This document shows, in pieces, positions 54,222 to 63,610 of a DNA stretch of 64,000 nucleotides. The DNA is taken from NCBI RefSeq assembly GCF_029870285.1, contig NZ_JACSYA010000005.1:1-64000 (forward strand), in the 5' to 3' direction. Position 1 is the stretch's first letter; each line of letters begins with the position of its first letter. The position numbers were made by a program, and so were the translations under genes. The notes below the pieces were generated by a model. The model saw only the letters and a list, made by a program, of their open reading frames with translations. It was not told the DNA's origin and did no database searches. Source of the DNA: Delftia sp. PS-11 (GTDB lineage: Bacteria; Pseudomonadota; Gammaproteobacteria; Burkholderiales; Burkholderiaceae_C).

Positions 54222-55159
54222 AGCACCCCCTGAGCGGCCTGGCCGCTTCTCCCGCACGCCTGGCGGCAGCGCTGGCCCTGTCCGCGCTGGCTGCGGGCTG
54301 CGGGCCATCGCATGATGCGCCGGCCAATGCAGGCCAGCCGGTGGCTGGCGCCAAGGCCCAGCCGTCGGCGGTGGCTGTGGCGCGCGGCAAGATCGAGGTC
54401 GAAGGCGGCCTGTTGGAGCTGTCGCCCGCCGTGGCCGGCCTGGTCCAGCAAGTGGCCGTCAAGGAAGGCCAGTCCGTGCAGCGCGGGCAGGTGCTGCTGC
54501 GCCTGGCCGATGACGCGCTGCATGCCGAGCTGGCCGTGGCCGAGTCCGAGGCGCAACTGGCCAAGGCCCGCCAGAAAGCACGCGCGGCGCGCCTGCCCCA
54601 GCTCAGGCAGACCCTGGCGCGCTGGCAGGCCGCGGCCAGCGAAGGCGCTGCCGATGCCCAGGGCGCGGACGAAGCGGCACAGGCGCTGCGCGACGCCCAG
54701 GCGGAGGCCGATGTGGCCGCTGCCGAGGTCCTGGTGGCCGAACGCAAGCTCGATCAGCTGAAGGCCCAGCAAAAGCGCTACGAGCTGCGGGCCCCCGAAG
54801 CCGGCACCGTGGTGCGGCTGGCCGTACAGGCTGGCAGCCAGGCCGTGGCGGGCACGCCTGCCGTGGTGGTGCTGCCCCAGCGGCCGCTGCAGGTGCGTGC
54901 CGAAATCAATGAAAGCTTTGCCGCCGCCGTGCGCGAAGGCATGCAGGCCACGGTGACGCTGGACGCCGATGGCGCGGCCGCGCAGCAGCTGCCTGCGGCG
55001 CGGGTGCTGCGCATCAGTCCCGTCTATGGCGTGGCGCGGCTGCAGGACGACCAGCATCGCGGCCCCGTGCGTGTCATCGAATCCGTGCTGGCTTTCGACC
55101 AGGCGCCGGCCGCCACGGCCCGCGTAGGACAAAACGTAAGAGTGCAATTCCATGAATAA
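54218..55159 (+). CDS. HlyD-type periplasmic adaptor lipoprotein
   Basis: 313 residues. The signal peptide ends LAAGC with lipid Cys28. A biotinyl-lipoyl half (GGLLELSPAVAGLVQQVAVKEGQSVQRGQVLLRLADDAL), a coiled-coil hairpin (about 105-185) and the return lipoyl and beta-barrel domains follow. It bridges the DevC-like permease and the NodT tunnel. The first codons lie in a stretch (54226-54253) that matches a dispersed repeat, so part of the signal peptide may derive from repeat DNA. The last eight bases overlap the HAD gene start (ATGAATAA). Confidence 0.88.
   Translation: MKHPLSGLAASPARLAAALALSALAAGCGPSHDAPANAGQPVAGAKAQPSAVAVARGKIEVEGGLLELSPAVAGLVQQVAVKEGQSVQRGQVLLRLADDALHAELAVAESEAQLAKARQKARAARLPQLRQTLARWQAAASEGAADAQGADEAAQALRDAQAEADVAAAEVLVAERKLDQLKAQQKRYELRAPEAGTVVRLAVQAGSQAVAGTPAVVVLPQRPLQVRAEINESFAAAVREGMQATVTLDADGAAAQQLPAARVLRISPVYGVARLQDDQHRGPVRVIESVLAFDQAPAATARVGQNVRVQFHE
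54226..54253 (+). repeat. CCCCCTGAGCGGC repeat-like stretch in the signal peptide of the adaptor gene
   Basis: Starts CCCCCTGAGCGGCC and ends CGCTTCTCCC, 23 of 28 bases identical to 41390-41417. It encodes residues 3-12 of the HlyD-type lipoprotein. Confidence 0.4.
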
Positions 55160-55856
55160 GCGCATTCCCCTTTATCTGGATACCACTGCTCCCGGCTGGA
55201 TGGTCCAGAGCGATTTCGACGGCACGATCAGCCTGCTGGACGTGACCGATACCTTGCTCAACCGTTTCGGCAAGCCGGGCTGGCAGGCGCTGGAAGACGC
55301 CTGGGAGCGTGGCGAGATCGGCTCGCGCGAGTGCATGAAGGGCCAGGTGGCGCTGCTGGACATGGACGAGGCCGAGCTGCAGGCCCACCTCGACACCATC
55401 GAAATCGACCCGGGCTTTGCAGGCTTTGTGGCCGAGGCCCAGGCCCATGGCATGGTGGTCCAGGTGGTCAGCGACGGCATCGATTACGCGATCCGCCACG
55501 TGCTGGCGCGCCACGGCCTGGGCCATCTGCAGGTGATCGCCAACCGCCTTGTGCAGGTGGGCGCGCGCAGCTGGCGGCTGGAGTCCCCCTGGGCCAGCGC
55601 GCGCTGCGCACGGGCCAGCGGCAACTGCAAGTGCGAGCGCCTGGCCGAGCAGCAGGCGCTGCACGGCCGCGTGCTGTATGTGGGCGACAGCACATCGGAC
55701 TTCTGTGTCTCCGGCAAGGCCGATTTCGTGCTGGCCAAGTACAAGCTGATTGCGCACTGCGAGCGCCACGGCATCGCCCATGCGCCATTCGAGCATTTTG
55801 CGCAGGCCACGGCCCTGCTGGCCAGGATCGTGCTGGACCTGGAGGTGGCCGCATGA
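55152..55856 (+). CDS. HAD-superfamily phosphatase, MtnX-like
   Basis: 234 residues. The nucleophile Asp21 and acid Asp23 are in SDFDGTISLLD; motif II is VVSDGI; the motif IV region is YVGDSTSDFC. A Cys-containing insert CARASGNCKC after the cap matches the MtnX/phosphoserine-phosphatase-like branch. The enzyme removes phosphate from a small molecule; the natural substrate is unknown. Translation is coupled to the HlyD-type adaptor by an eight-base overlap and to the hydrolase by a four-base overlap, so it belongs to the exporter operon. Confidence 0.85.
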   Translation: MNKRIPLYLDTTAPGWMVQSDFDGTISLLDVTDTLLNRFGKPGWQALEDAWERGEIGSRECMKGQVALLDMDEAELQAHLDTIEIDPGFAGFVAEAQAHGMVVQVVSDGIDYAIRHVLARHGLGHLQVIANRLVQVGARSWRLESPWASARCARASGNCKCERLAEQQALHGRVLYVGDSTSDFCVSGKADFVLAKYKLIAHCERHGIAHAPFEHFAQATALLARIVLDLEVAA

Positions 55857-56812
55857 ACATGGCAGATGGATTCGCAGCCGTGCAGCACAGCGCGCAGGCT
55901 GCTGCCGGCGTCGATGCCCAGGCGCTGGCCGGCATCTGCGTGACCGGGCATGAATTCGTCATGCCCGGTACAGGCAAGGCGGGCCGCACGGGTGTGCTGC
56001 TGGTGCATGGCCTGACGGGAACGCCCGCCGAGATGCGCCTGCTGGCCAAGGGCATACACAAGCAGGGCTTCACCGTCTACGCCGTGCAACTGGCCGGCCA
56101 CTGCGGCGCCATGGAAGATCTGATAGACACGCGCTGGACCGATTGGCTGGCCAGCGTCGAGGCCGGGCTGCTGCGTCTGGCTCCGCATGTGGACCATGTG
56201 GTGGTCGGCGGCCTGTCCATGGGCGCCCTGCTGTCCCTGGCCGTGGCCCAGCGCCACCCCGACCGGGTGGCCGGCGTCTGCGCTCTGTCCACCACCTTCC
56301 GCTACGACGGCTGGAGCATTCCTTTCTATACGCGGCTGGCCTTTTTGCTGCCGCTGTTCCGCGCCCTGGGCATCGGCCGCCACAGCGTGTTCATGGAGCA
56401 GCCGCCCTACGGCATCAAGGACGAGGCCTTGCGCGCGCGCGTTGTCGAGCAGATGCATTCCGGCGACAGCGCGGCGGCGGGCCTTCCCGGCAACCCCTGG
56501 TGGTCCATCATCGAGCTGCGCCGCCTCTCGGCCCATGTGCTGTCGCGGCTGTCGCAGCTGCGTTCGCCCTGCCTGGTCATCCATGCACGCAACGATGACA
56601 TCTCCGCTGTCTCCAACGCCCACGACATCGTGCGCGGCGCGACCCAGGCCCATGTGGAACTGGTGCTGCTGGATGACAGCTACCACATGGTCACCATCGA
56701 CCGGGAACGGCGCACCGTGATTGCGCGCATGGCGCAGTTCGTCTCCCGCATTGCCAGCACGGCAGCGCCCAGGCCGGCCCTGGCTGGGGAGGCAGCGCGG
56801 CATGGGCAGTGA
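55853..56812 (+). CDS. Alpha/beta hydrolase (carboxylesterase-like)
   Basis: 319 residues. VLLVHGLTGTPAEM is the oxyanion strand; nucleophile Ser122 is in GGLSMGALL; the acid is Asp248 or 249 in HARNDDIS and the base His278 in DDSYHMVTID. The spacing fits monoacylglycerol lipase and carboxylesterase types (Est30-like). No signal peptide is seen, so it acts in the cytosol. Coupled by overlap to the HAD gene before and the small membrane gene after (about 10 bases). Substrate unknown; possibly an ester of the exported product. Confidence 0.85.
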   Translation: MNMADGFAAVQHSAQAAAGVDAQALAGICVTGHEFVMPGTGKAGRTGVLLVHGLTGTPAEMRLLAKGIHKQGFTVYAVQLAGHCGAMEDLIDTRWTDWLASVEAGLLRLAPHVDHVVVGGLSMGALLSLAVAQRHPDRVAGVCALSTTFRYDGWSIPFYTRLAFLLPLFRALGIGRHSVFMEQPPYGIKDEALRARVVEQMHSGDSAAAGLPGNPWWSIIELRRLSAHVLSRLSQLRSPCLVIHARNDDISAVSNAHDIVRGATQAHVELVLLDDSYHMVTIDRERRTVIARMAQFVSRIASTAAPRPALAGEAARHGQ

Positions 56813-57170
56813 ACTGTCGCCACTGGTCGTTACGCTATGGGTGCTCAATGTGCTGCTGGACAGCAGCGGCCAGCTGATCTTCAAGGCCGCAGCCCGTGAG
56901 CCCGGCGAACTCAATGGGCTGGCGCGCTGGCGCTTCATGGCCGCGCGCCCCTGGATCTGGCTGGGTGTGGGCTGCTATGTGGCCGAATTCCTGATGTGGC
57001 TGGCATTGCTGTCGCTGGTGCCGTTGTCTGAAGGCGTGCTGCTGGGCTCGATCAATATCGTGGCCATCATGATCGCCGGCCGGCTGCTGTTCCGCGAAAA
57101 ACTCGCGCCCATGCGGGTGGCCGGCATCGTGCTGGTTTCGATCGGCGTGGCGGTGGTGGGGCTGCACTGA
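56802..57170 (+). CDS. Small DMT/EmrE-like membrane protein 1
   Basis: 122 residues, four membrane helices, the size of SMR and ArnE/ArnF-type proteins. Strings LNVLLDSSGQLIFKAA near the N-terminus and LSLVPLSEGVLLGSINIVAIMIAGRLLFREKL near the C-terminus are those of half-size DMT transporters that work as pairs. Begins inside the end of the hydrolase gene and is followed after one base by a second member of the same kind, so they probably form a heterodimer that moves an amphipathic or lipid-linked substrate. Confidence 0.82.
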   Translation: MGSELSPLVVTLWVLNVLLDSSGQLIFKAAAREPGELNGLARWRFMAARPWIWLGVGCYVAEFLMWLALLSLVPLSEGVLLGSINIVAIMIAGRLLFREKLAPMRVAGIVLVSIGVAVVGLH

Positions 57171-57171
57171 G

Positions 57172-57666
57172 ATGAAACGCTTTTATTTCATCGGTTTTCT
57201 CGTGCTCATGGCCTTCGATACGCTGGCCCAATTGAGCTTCAAGCAGGCCGGCAACGCCGCGCTGCCGCTGGAGTTTTCGGTGGGCTGGCTGGCGCGTGTG
57301 TTCGGACAGCCCTGGATCTATGGCGCCTTTGTTGGCTACATCGGCTCTTTCTTCGCGTGGATGACGCTGCTCAGGCATGCACCTATCGGGCCGGCTTTTG
57401 CCGCCTCGCACCTGGAAATCCTGTCTGTGCTGACGCTGTCCTACTGGCTGTTCGACGAGGACATCGGCTGGCCGCAGATCATCGGCTGCCTGTTTATCCT
57501 GGCTGGCATTGCCTGTCTGGCGGTCACCGAAACGCAGGAGACCGAGGCCTCTGGCGCAGGCGACGACACGCCCGGCCATGCCGGCGGCCTGCCGGGCGCG
57601 GGTTCTGCCAGCGCGGGCGCTGCGCATCTGGCTACCTCTGCCGACCATCCCACACGCCAGGGCTGA
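57172..57666 (+). CDS. Small DMT/EmrE-like membrane protein 2
   Basis: 164 residues. Four helices (about 5-115) contain FDTLAQLSFKQAGNAAL and HAPIGPAFAASHLEILSVLTLSYWLFDEDIGWPQIIGCLFILAGIA, closely parallel to the preceding gene product. The last 45 residues form a hydrophilic Gly/Ala tail without motif. Last gene of the plus-strand operon; it ends 52 bases from the convergent arginase-like gene with no terminator visible between them. Confidence 0.82.
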   Translation: MKRFYFIGFLVLMAFDTLAQLSFKQAGNAALPLEFSVGWLARVFGQPWIYGAFVGYIGSFFAWMTLLRHAPIGPAFAASHLEILSVLTLSYWLFDEDIGWPQIIGCLFILAGIACLAVTETQETEASGAGDDTPGHAGGLPGAGSASAGAAHLATSADHPTRQG

Positions 57667-57718
57667 ATGTGTCCTGCAGCGCGCGGTCGGGCGGTCGGCA
57701 CAGGTGCCGCTGCAGGCG

Positions 57719-58618
57719 TCAGCCGCCGTGCGCCAGCCGCTGCACCAGTCTTTCGTTGAGCGCATGCTGGCCGCGCTGCCAGGCAGCCAGCGTCTTGGCG
57801 TCGATCTGCGTGTCCTGGCCGTCGCCGGCGCTCATCCAGCGTTTCCACCAGGTCGCATAGCGCCAGGCAGAGACATCGCCCGTGATGTCGCTGCCCACGC
57901 GCTGGCCATCCAGCGCGGCAATGATGTCCATGGCTTCGCCTTCGCGCATGCTGCCCTGGTCCCAGTTGGTGCGCACGACCTCGGGCGCGAACACGTCCTT
58001 GTCGATGCTCAGGTAGGTGGGCTGGGGCTGCTCGCGCAGCGTGCGCGCCAGCGTGCGCGACAGATCGGCCACGCTGGCGAAGCCGCGAAAGGCCTGGGCC
58101 ACGCCCAGGCGCCGGGCCCAGCCGGTGTCCACGCCCGCGCTCCAGTAGCTCAGGCGTCCGGCGCGCAGGGGCGTCAGGTAGTTTTCCCAGGCGTGCGCGC
58201 GGCCGATGTCGCCCGAGGTGATGCCGGCCACATGCACATGCGAGACCGCCGGGTGCAGCGCCACGCGCCGAACCCAGGAGCCGCAGTGCACGCCCCAGGG
58301 AAAGCGCATGTTGTCGGGGTGGTTGTCGAGCACGACCACGCGCAGCGGCCGGCCCGCCGACAGGGCCTGCTGCCGGATGCAGCGCTCGATCAGCGGCCAG
58401 CTCAGGTGATGGAAGTCGCCGCTGCCCATCAGCGCCGTGCCGTGCGCGGCCGGCAGCTGTGCATCGAGCGCCGCGCGAAACCGCGCAAAGCGTCGCAGGC
58501 CGCAGCCAAAGCGCACCTGCTCCTGCCAGGCCTGCAGCGGCAGGCGCAGCTCGCCCGCCAGCGGCCCGACCGAGCCGTCCACATCCAGGACCACGGTTTT
58601 CAGTTCTGTTCGCTCCAT
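57719..58618 (-). CDS. Arginase-fold hydrolase with variant motifs
   Basis: 299 residues. Ureohydrolase metal ligands can be traced: His71 in GSGDFHHL (replacing GGDHS), Asp98-His100-Asp102 in VLDNHPDNM (replacing DAHxD), and Asp206-Asp208 in LSIDKDVFAP (SxDxD). All six ligand positions for a two-metal site are kept, although the surrounding residues differ from arginase and agmatinase. Known members hydrolyse guanidines or related C-N bonds; the substrate here is unknown. Start at 58618, overlapping the GNAT gene by 19 bases. Third gene of the aminotransferase-GNAT-arginase operon. Confidence 0.82.
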   Translation of the reverse strand: MERTELKTVVLDVDGSVGPLAGELRLPLQAWQEQVRFGCGLRRFARFRAALDAQLPAAHGTALMGSGDFHHLSWPLIERCIRQQALSAGRPLRVVVLDNHPDNMRFPWGVHCGSWVRRVALHPAVSHVHVAGITSGDIGRAHAWENYLTPLRAGRLSYWSAGVDTGWARRLGVAQAFRGFASVADLSRTLARTLREQPQPTYLSIDKDVFAPEVVRTNWDQGSMREGEAMDIIAALDGQRVGSDITGDVSAWRYATWWKRWMSAGDGQDTQIDAKTLAAWQRGQHALNERLVQRLAHGG

Positions 58619-59673
58619 TGGCGATCGCTTTCGAAATGGCCGGCAAAGCGCCGGCCCAGTGCACGCAGCAGCGGGTTGCGGATGAAGACGGCATGCTGCG
58701 TGAAGGTGAAGCGCGCGCCCAGCTGGGCCTTGACCTCGGGGTCGGTCCAGCCGGCCACGTAGTGGGTGAGGCCGCGCTCGATCGCATATTCCAGATTGAC
58801 CATCCAGCTCACGAAGTAGAGATTGGCTTCGCGCGCGGCCGGGTAGGACAGGCCGATGTACTTGTCGATGAGCTTGCCGCCATGCTCGAAGCACAGGTTC
58901 CAGCCCAATAGCGCGCCAGGCCCGCCATCCTCGCGCAGCGCGCGGTACTCGAACACGATGCCGCCATTGCCCGCATCGCGCAGCAGGGCCGCGAAAAAGC
59001 CGCGCGTGAGCTTGTCGAAGTGGATTTCGCTTTGCGCGTAGACAGCCTCGAACAGCGCGTAGTAGGCATCGACCTGCGCATCCGAGGCAAAGGCTTGCCC
59101 CGTGGGAATGCGCGCCACATGCAGCTGCGCGCGGCTCCTGAGCTTGCGCCGCAGATTCTGGCGCCGGCTCTTGGAAAGGCGCGACAGGTATTCATCGATG
59201 CTGGAAAAGTCGATAGGCACATAGGCCAGCGCCTGCCCCTCGACGAGGATGAAGCCCGCATCGGCCAGTGCCTGGGCCAGGGCCTTGGCATGGGCGTTGT
59301 CGGCCTCGGGCAGCAGGGGGGAGTCCTGGGGCAGGTCCTTGACGATGGTCAGCATGCGCCGGCCCGCGCACACGCGCAGCGCCATCGCTTGCTGCGCGGG
59401 CGAGTGGCCCATGGGCAGCACGGCGTACTCGCTGACCGTGGTGCCCACGAAGTCGGTGGACAGGCGCAGCCGGCGCGATAGCCAGGCCCCGCCCGGCAAC
59501 GACAAAAGACGCGCCTTGAGCGCGTCATCCGCCGTGGTCAGAAGATCGAACGGCGCCGTGAAGGCCGGCGCCGGCCAGTCCCGCAGCAGTGCGAAGCCCT
59601 CGGGAGGATGGGCGGCGAACTGTGCGAGCAGGCCTTCGGGTTCGAGCTGGTTGTACAGGCGTTCCGAGGGCAT
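58600..59673 (-). CDS. GNAT-fold N-acyltransferase, BioF2-like
   Basis: 357 residues, long for a GNAT. The C-terminal half has the BioF2-like acetyltransferase pattern ([56 protein letters not shown], then a [25 protein letters not shown] block), found in enzymes that join an acyl or aminoacyl group to an amine in envelope or peptide biosynthesis. No signal peptide or membrane helix. Seven bases after the aminotransferase gene and overlapping the arginase-like gene. Donor and acceptor unknown. Confidence 0.78.
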   Translation of the reverse strand: MPSERLYNQLEPEGLLAQFAAHPPEGFALLRDWPAPAFTAPFDLLTTADDALKARLLSLPGGAWLSRRLRLSTDFVGTTVSEYAVLPMGHSPAQQAMALRVCAGRRMLTIVKDLPQDSPLLPEADNAHAKALAQALADAGFILVEGQALAYVPIDFSSIDEYLSRLSKSRRQNLRRKLRSRAQLHVARIPTGQAFASDAQVDAYYALFEAVYAQSEIHFDKLTRGFFAALLRDAGNGGIVFEYRALREDGGPGALLGWNLCFEHGGKLIDKYIGLSYPAAREANLYFVSWMVNLEYAIERGLTHYVAGWTDPEVKAQLGARFTFTQHAVFIRNPLLRALGRRFAGHFESDRQWSEQN

Positions 59674-59680
59674 CGGACCT

Positions 59681-61054
59681 TCAGGCTGCCTTGGCTTTCG
59701 TGAGCAGCTGGTCCAGCAGGACCATGGCCTCGTCGATCTCGGGGCGCGAGATCATCAGCGAGGGTGCGAAGGTGATCACGTTCTTGTAGTAGCCGCCCAC
59801 GTCCAGCACCAGGCCGCGTTTCTGGCCCTGGTACTCCAGGCCGCCTTCGAGGCCGATGTCCACCATCTTGTCCAGCAGCGCCTTGTTGGGGGTGAAGCCG
59901 TCGTCGGTGCAGATCTCTGCGCGCAGCGCCAAGCCCAGGCCGTCCACGTCGCCGATTTCCTTGTGGCGCTTTTGCAGCTCCCTGAGGCCTTCGAGGAAGT
60001 AGGCGCCCGATTCGCGCACCTGGCGGCCGAAGTCCACTTCGTGGGTCATCTTCATGACTTCCAGGCCCAGGGCCGTGCCCAGCGGATTGGAGGCGAAGGT
60101 CGAGTGCGTGGAGCCTGGCGGGAAGATGGTCGGGTTGATCAGCTCCTCGCGCGCCCACAGGCCCGACAGGGCGTTGAGGCCGTTGGTCAGCGCCTTGGCG
60201 AAGACCAGCACATCGGGCTTGACGCCGAAGTTCTCCACCGACCACAGCGTGCCGGTGCGCCAGAAGCCCATCTGGATCTCATCGACCACCATCAGGATGC
60301 CGTGCTCGTCCAGCACCTTCTTGAGGCCCTTGAAGAAGTTGGGCGGCGGCACGACGTAGCCGCCCGTGCCCTGGATGGGCTCGACGTAGAAGGCCGCGTA
60401 CTCGCACTGGTTGGTCTTGGGGTCCCAGACGGCGTGGTATTCGTTCTCGAACTTGCGCGCGAATTCCCGGACGATGGAGTCGGAGTACTCCTCGGCCGTC
60501 ATGCCTTTGGGGCGGCGGAAGGGGTAGGGGAAGGGGATGAACTGCGCACGGTCGCCGAAGTGGCCGAAGCGGCGGCGGTAGCGGTAGCTGGAGGTGATGC
60601 TGGAGGCGCCCAGCGTGCGGCCATGGTAGCCGCCCTCGAAGGCGAACATCAGGCTCTTGCCGTTGCTGGCGTTGCGCACGACCTTGAGCGAGTCCTCGAT
60701 GGCCTGGGCTCCGCCCACGTTGAAATGCACGCGGCCGGCGTGGCCCCATTTCTTTTCGGCGTCCTGGGCGATGAACTTGGCCAGTTCGATCTTGGTCGGG
60801 TGCAGGTACTGGCTGGCGACCTGGGGCAGGGTCTGCAGCTGCTCGATCATCTTCTGTTCGAGGCGCTTGTTCTTGTAGCCGAAGTTCACGGCCGAGTACC
60901 ACATCTGCAGGTCCAGGTAGGGCGTGCCGGCCTCGTCGTACATGTAGCTGCCCTCGCAGCCCGCGAAAATCTTGGGGGGGTTGACGTAGTGGACGGTATC
61001 CCCGAACGAGCAGTACCTGGCTTCGTCGGCCAGCAGTTGGGCGTTAGTGGTCAC
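59681..61054 (-). CDS. Class III aminotransferase (PLP)
   Basis: 457 residues from GTG at 61054, with GGAG upstream. Class III hallmarks are the PLP lysine Lys287 in [15 protein letters not shown], Asp258 in [15 protein letters not shown], and [15 protein letters not shown]. These enzymes act on terminal amines such as omega-amino acids, ornithine, diaminobutyrate or polyamines. The sequence is not clearly any of these; [23 protein letters not shown] near the N-terminus is distinctive. First gene of the three-gene operon, so it may set up the amine that the GNAT acylates. aphS ends 93 bases upstream on the same strand, so read-through from aphRS is possible. Confidence 0.88.
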   Translation of the reverse strand: MTTNAQLLADEARYCSFGDTVHYVNPPKIFAGCEGSYMYDEAGTPYLDLQMWYSAVNFGYKNKRLEQKMIEQLQTLPQVASQYLHPTKIELAKFIAQDAEKKWGHAGRVHFNVGGAQAIEDSLKVVRNASNGKSLMFAFEGGYHGRTLGASSITSSYRYRRRFGHFGDRAQFIPFPYPFRRPKGMTAEEYSDSIVREFARKFENEYHAVWDPKTNQCEYAAFYVEPIQGTGGYVVPPPNFFKGLKKVLDEHGILMVVDEIQMGFWRTGTLWSVENFGVKPDVLVFAKALTNGLNALSGLWAREELINPTIFPPGSTHSTFASNPLGTALGLEVMKMTHEVDFGRQVRESGAYFLEGLRELQKRHKEIGDVDGLGLALRAEICTDDGFTPNKALLDKMVDIGLEGGLEYQGQKRGLVLDVGGYYKNVITFAPSLMISRPEIDEAMVLLDQLLTKAKAA

Positions 61055-61147
61055 AGCAAAAAGGCTCCGGATATTCAGCGGCGCCAGTGTGGCGGCGCAA
61101 TCTTGCCGGGCTGTCGAGCCTTTGTGTGCGGTTTGTGGAGGAAGGGC

Positions 61148-61900
61148 TCAGGCCGCCTCTGCCGGCATGGCACCCGGCAGCTGCACGCGGCCTTCGCGCA
61201 GGGCCCTGATCAGTTCGTGGGGCGTGGCGCAGATATGGGCCTCCAGCGCCAGCGCTGCGCGCGCCTCCTGGCCGGCCATGGCCCGCTCGAAGATCTCGGT
61301 GTGCTCGGCATGCACATCGCGCGTCATGCCGGGCAGCTCCATGGCATAGCAGCGGTAGCGCTCGCCGTGGCGCGCCAGCAGGCGCAGCACCTTCTGCGTC
61401 CAGGGCGATGGCTGGCCGGCCAGCAGGGCCTCGTGAAAACGCAGATTCAGCACCTCCCAGGGCCTGCGCCGGGCGCGCGACAGCGGCTGCTCGAACGAGG
61501 ACAGCTCCTCGTAGCTGGCGCGCAGCTGCGCGCGCCAGGCATCGCCGCCGTGGCGTATGGATTCGCGCAGCGCATGGGTCTCGATGTGCACGCGCAGCCG
61601 CGTGATGTCCTCCAGGTCATCGATGGCGATGGGCGAGACGCGAAAGCCGCGCTGCCCTTCGGCCGTGACCAGTGCGTCGCTGACCAGGCGCGTCAGCGCC
61701 TCGCGCAATGTGCCGGCGCCCACGCCGTAGGTCTGGCGCAGGTGCTCGATGCGCAGCTTGCTGCCCGGCAGCAGCCGGCCTTCGATGATGTCGGCGCGCA
61801 GCTCGGCATAGGCCTGCCCTGTCAGGGTGCGCGATGCGTCGCTGTCCAGGTCTTCGGCGCCGGCCGTCATGATGCGTTGGATGAAAGGTCTTTTGGCCAT
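61148..61900 (-). CDS. aphS: AphS-type GntR/FCD repressor of phenol genes
   Basis: 250 residues. The N-terminal GntR winged helix (about 28-95) reads [43 protein letters not shown]; the C-terminal all-helical FCD domain has metal-type His residues ([22 protein letters not shown]). In Comamonas testosteroni a GntR regulator (AphS/PhcS) beside the phenol activator silences the phenol hydroxylase operon. Position three bases after aphR supports that identity. Confidence 0.85.
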   Translation of the reverse strand: MAKRPFIQRIMTAGAEDLDSDASRTLTGQAYAELRADIIEGRLLPGSKLRIEHLRQTYGVGAGTLREALTRLVSDALVTAEGQRGFRVSPIAIDDLEDITRLRVHIETHALRESIRHGGDAWRAQLRASYEELSSFEQPLSRARRRPWEVLNLRFHEALLAGQPSPWTQKVLRLLARHGERYRCYAMELPGMTRDVHAEHTEIFERAMAGQEARAALALEAHICATPHELIRALREGRVQLPGAMPAEAA

Positions 61901-61903
61901 GTT

Positions 61904-63610
61904 TCAGTCCTTGGCGCGTTCGCGGATGCGCGACAGCCGGTAGCTCAGCTGCGGGCGTGTCATGCCCAGCGCACGCGCTGCGGCCGCGAGGTTGCCGCCC
62001 GCGCGCTGCACAGCCTCCTGCAGCAGGGCGTCTTCCAGGGCCTCCAGCGACAGGCCCATGCCCTGCATGGCGTCGTAGAGGCTGGCGGCCTGCGGTCCGT
62101 CGCAGGCCGGCGCGCGGCCCTGGGTGATGTGGCCTTGCGCATCCAGGGTGTTCTGGTCTGCGCTGCCGCCCCACTGCGGAAACAGCGCTCCCACATCGAT
62201 CTGCCCGCCTGCGGGCGTGAGAATCAGCCCGCGTTCCATGAGATTTTCCAGTTCGCGCACATTGCCCGGCCAGCCATGGCCGCGCAGCGCCGCCAGCGCG
62301 CGGTCGCTGAGGCCGCACACGGGCTTGCCGTGCAGCGCCGAGAACTTGTGCAGCAGATGCATGGCCAGCAATTCGATGTCGTCCACGCGCTCGCGCAGCG
62401 CGGGAATGCGTATCGGGTAGACGTTGAGGCGGTAGAGCAGGTCGCGCCGAAAGCGCCCTTGCTCCACGGCGCGTTCCAGGTCCACATTGGTGGCCGCGAT
62501 CACGCGCACATCGACCCTGCGCGCCTGCGTGGCGCCCAGGCGCTCGACTTCACCGCTTTGCAGCACGCGCAGCAGTTTGGCCTGGGCCGGCAGCGGCAGC
62601 TCGCCCAGCTCGTCCAGCATCAGCGTGCCGCCGTGGGCGCGCTCGAAGCGGCCCATGCGCGCGGCGCCCGCGCCCGTGTAGGCGCCTTTTTCAGCCCCGA
62701 ACAGCTCGCTCTCGATCAGCTCGGCGGGCAGCGCCGCGCAGTTGACGGCCACGAAGGGCTTGCCCATGCGCGGGCTCATGGCGTGCAGGGCGCGCGCAAA
62801 GCGCTCCTTGCCCACGCCGGTCTCGCCCGTCAGCAGCACCGTGACCTGGGTGGGCGCGGCCTTGCGCAGCAGTTCCACGGCGCCCTGAAAGGCGCGCGAA
62901 CGCCCCAGCAGCGGCCCTTGTTCGTCGCGGGGCTGCAGCTCCGTGCGCAGCGCCTCCACCTGCGATTGCAGCTCGTCCATGCGCACCAGCATCGAGTCGG
63001 GCGCGTACTCGCGGGCCAGTTGCTCGCCATCGGGCCATTCGTGCACGAAGCGCCCCTCGATCAGGCAATGCGAATGGCCGCAGGCGGCGCACTGCTTTTC
63101 CTTAAACAGTGCCGGCCGCCGGAAGAAGGCGCTGGTATAGCCCGATGCATACCCCAGCAGCATCCAGCACACGGGGGCTTCCTGCGGGCCCCACTCGCGC
63201 ACATGCATCTCGGCTTCCCAGCTGTGGTCCCAGCGCACCACGCAGCGCAGGCGGCCTGCGGCCTCGTCGATCTCGAAGACCTCGGGCGTGGCCCGCACCG
63301 CGCCTTCGAGCTGGTGCAGCTGCGGGCCGACAGAGAACATGTCGAACAGGCTGGCATCGGGGCGGATCTGGCGCGCCAGCAGCGCATCGCGTTCGCCCGA
63401 TGCATAGCCTGCGCGCATCAGCATGCGGCGCGCGTGCGCCGGGCCGGCGGTTTCCATCAGTTCGCGGCGCAGCGCCCCCAGCGATGCCGAGTGCAGCAGC
63501 AGCATGCGCTGGCCCGCCAGCCAGATCAGGCCGTCCTCGGTGGAAAAGCGCACGAGGCTGCGCAGGTCGGCATCGGGCGGCAAGGGTGGGGCAAGCGTAG
63601 GCATGCCCAT
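61904..63610 (-). CDS. aphR: AphR, phenol-responsive sigma-54 activator (XylR/DmpR/MopR type)
   Basis: 568 residues: sensor (1-215), linker, AAA+ domain (about 235-470), Fis-type HTH at the end ([21 protein letters not shown]). Walker A GETGVGKE is at 262-269, Walker B is [10 protein letters not shown], and the sigma-54 loop is GAYTGA (309-314). In the sensor, His99 and Trp127 match the phenol-contact pair of MopR (106, 134), and Cys148, Glu171, Cys174 and Cys182 match its zinc ligands (155, 178, 181, 189), all at a constant offset of seven. Phenol binding relieves autoinhibition. A second Met is two codons downstream. Divergent from aphK. Confidence 0.93.
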   Translation of the reverse strand: MGMPTLAPPLPPDADLRSLVRFSTEDGLIWLAGQRMLLLHSASLGALRRELMETAGPAHARRMLMRAGYASGERDALLARQIRPDASLFDMFSVGPQLHQLEGAVRATPEVFEIDEAAGRLRCVVRWDHSWEAEMHVREWGPQEAPVCWMLLGYASGYTSAFFRRPALFKEKQCAACGHSHCLIEGRFVHEWPDGEQLAREYAPDSMLVRMDELQSQVEALRTELQPRDEQGPLLGRSRAFQGAVELLRKAAPTQVTVLLTGETGVGKERFARALHAMSPRMGKPFVAVNCAALPAELIESELFGAEKGAYTGAGAARMGRFERAHGGTLMLDELGELPLPAQAKLLRVLQSGEVERLGATQARRVDVRVIAATNVDLERAVEQGRFRRDLLYRLNVYPIRIPALRERVDDIELLAMHLLHKFSALHGKPVCGLSDRALAALRGHGWPGNVRELENLMERGLILTPAGGQIDVGALFPQWGGSADQNTLDAQGHITQGRAPACDGPQAASLYDAMQGMGLSLEALEDALLQEAVQRAGGNLAAAARALGMTRPQLSYRLSRIRERAKD

